Source: Gammaproteobacteria bacterium
Lineage (GTDB): Bacteria; Pseudomonadota; Gammaproteobacteria; Steroidobacterales; Steroidobacteraceae
Direction of reading: 5' to 3'
DNA: 21,962 nucleotides
Assembly: GCA_005877965.1 (NCBI GenBank)
Contig: VBNP01000006.1
Span: forward strand, 1 to 21,962
How positions within the stretch are numbered: the stretch's first letter is position 1; each line of letters begins with the position of its first letter. Under the pieces are notes generated by a model. It was not told the DNA's origin. It saw nothing but the letters and a program-made list of their open reading frames with translations, and did no database searches. Made by a program: the position numbers and the translations under genes. Below, piece after piece: positions 21,531 to 21,962 of this stretch.

Positions 21531-21962
21531 GCGCCCGCCGGCGCCGGCCGCGCCCGCAGCGGGCGGGCGCTGCGGCTGATCCCAAGCGCGCCGCTGCGCA
21601 CCACCTCGAGCAGCTCGGCGCGGCGGCCGAGATCGGCGACGAAGCTGTTGACCTCCGCCTCGCTCGCGGTGAGCTCGACGATGAAGCCCTCGACCGCCGG
21701 ATCGAGCACGCGGCCGCCACTGCGCACCACCTGCCCGCGCACCGCGTCCGTGTGGGCGGGCTCGAGCCTCAGTTTGAGCAGCACCAGCTCGCGCTCCAGA
21801 TGCTCCCCGCGTGTCATATCGAGCACGTTCACGACATCCACCAGCTTGTTCAGCTGGCTGGCGATCTGCTGGATGACCTGATCTGATCCCGTGGTGACCA
21901 GCGTCAGGCGCGACACCGTAGGGTCGTCGGTCGGCGCCACCGACAGCGATTCGATGTTGTAG
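21527..21962 (-). CDS. ilvH: Acetolactate synthase small subunit, 5' end outside window
   Basis: IlvH is the regulatory subunit of acetohydroxyacid synthase, which starts valine, leucine and isoleucine synthesis and mediates valine feedback. The window holds 144 codons plus the stop. They begin inside the N-terminal ACT domain with YNIESLSVAPTDDPTVSRLTLVT, a highly conserved IlvH stretch, followed by QLNKLVDVVNVLDMT. The C-terminal domain (HLERELVLLKL..., VEGFIVELT, LEVVRSGALGISR) is complete. About 20 N-terminal residues, with the first ACT strand and the feedback residues there, lie beyond the edge. An in-frame ATG-equivalent at 21940 is internal and not the start. The large subunit gene ilvI is expected just to the right. 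Confidence 0.94.
   Translation of the reverse strand, partial: YNIESLSVAPTDDPTVSRLTLVTTGSDQVIQQIASQLNKLVDVVNVLDMTRGEHLERELVLLKLRLEPAHTDAVRGQVVRSGGRVLDPAVEGFIVELTASEAEVNSFVADLGRRAELLEVVRSGALGISRSARPLRARPAPAGA

Noticed and set aside
1..21962. tRNA, rRNA, CRISPR arrays, insertion sequences, prophage or toxin-antitoxin genes
   Set aside because: Gaps between genes are short, with no tRNA-like clover-leaf, no regularly spaced repeats, and no transposase or integrase motifs.

Overview
This window is high-GC DNA (about 70% by eye) from a free-living bacterium, most likely a gammaproteobacterium. The evidence is ArgR with tandem 18-bp operators, the TamA/TamB envelope pair, NudC, a GlnK behind a sigma-54-type promoter, and an FlhC-like regulator. 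The ArgG start resembles the xanthomonad form (VDTGG motif), so a Xanthomonadales, Nevskiales or Steroidobacter-like lineage is plausible; this is inference. Coding density is very high. No gene-free stretch exceeds about 205 bases, and I saw no rRNA, tRNA, CRISPR array, insertion sequence or phage gene.

Left part (1-9027): argR and argG (argG leaves the window) run leftward from a promoter covered by two ARG-box-like palindromes. A secreted DUF3617 protein diverges from them. A strong GC hairpin separates it from a leftward group nudC - NRDE/TANGO2-family protein - tamA - tamB.

Middle (9147-15150): an FlhC-like zinc regulator (leftward) and a protein with an FlhD-like segment (rightward) diverge around a perfect AT-rich 24-bp palindrome. 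No flagellar genes are nearby; this is the most unusual locus here. The FlhD-like gene overlaps tail-to-tail with a secreted CsgG-like protein carrying an SH3-type C-terminus. Next come a cysteine hydrolase of the isochorismatase superfamily with a GlxA-type AraC regulator (rightward), then two tandem isoaspartyl peptidase/asparaginase paralogues (leftward), one cytoplasmic and one with a signal peptide.

Right part (15246-21962): a single-chain pyruvate carboxylase (rightward) converges on a ferredoxin-reductase-type flavoprotein; both stop codons lie in one hairpin. Then follow glnK with a sigma-54-type promoter, a quinone oxidoreductase, and the 3' part of ilvH (leftward), whose stop codon overlaps that of the quinone oxidoreductase in one CTAG.

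Taken together this is mostly core metabolism (arginine, branched-chain amino acids, anaplerosis, nitrogen signalling, isoaspartyl peptide turnover) and envelope assembly, with one regulatory locus that looks unfamiliar.
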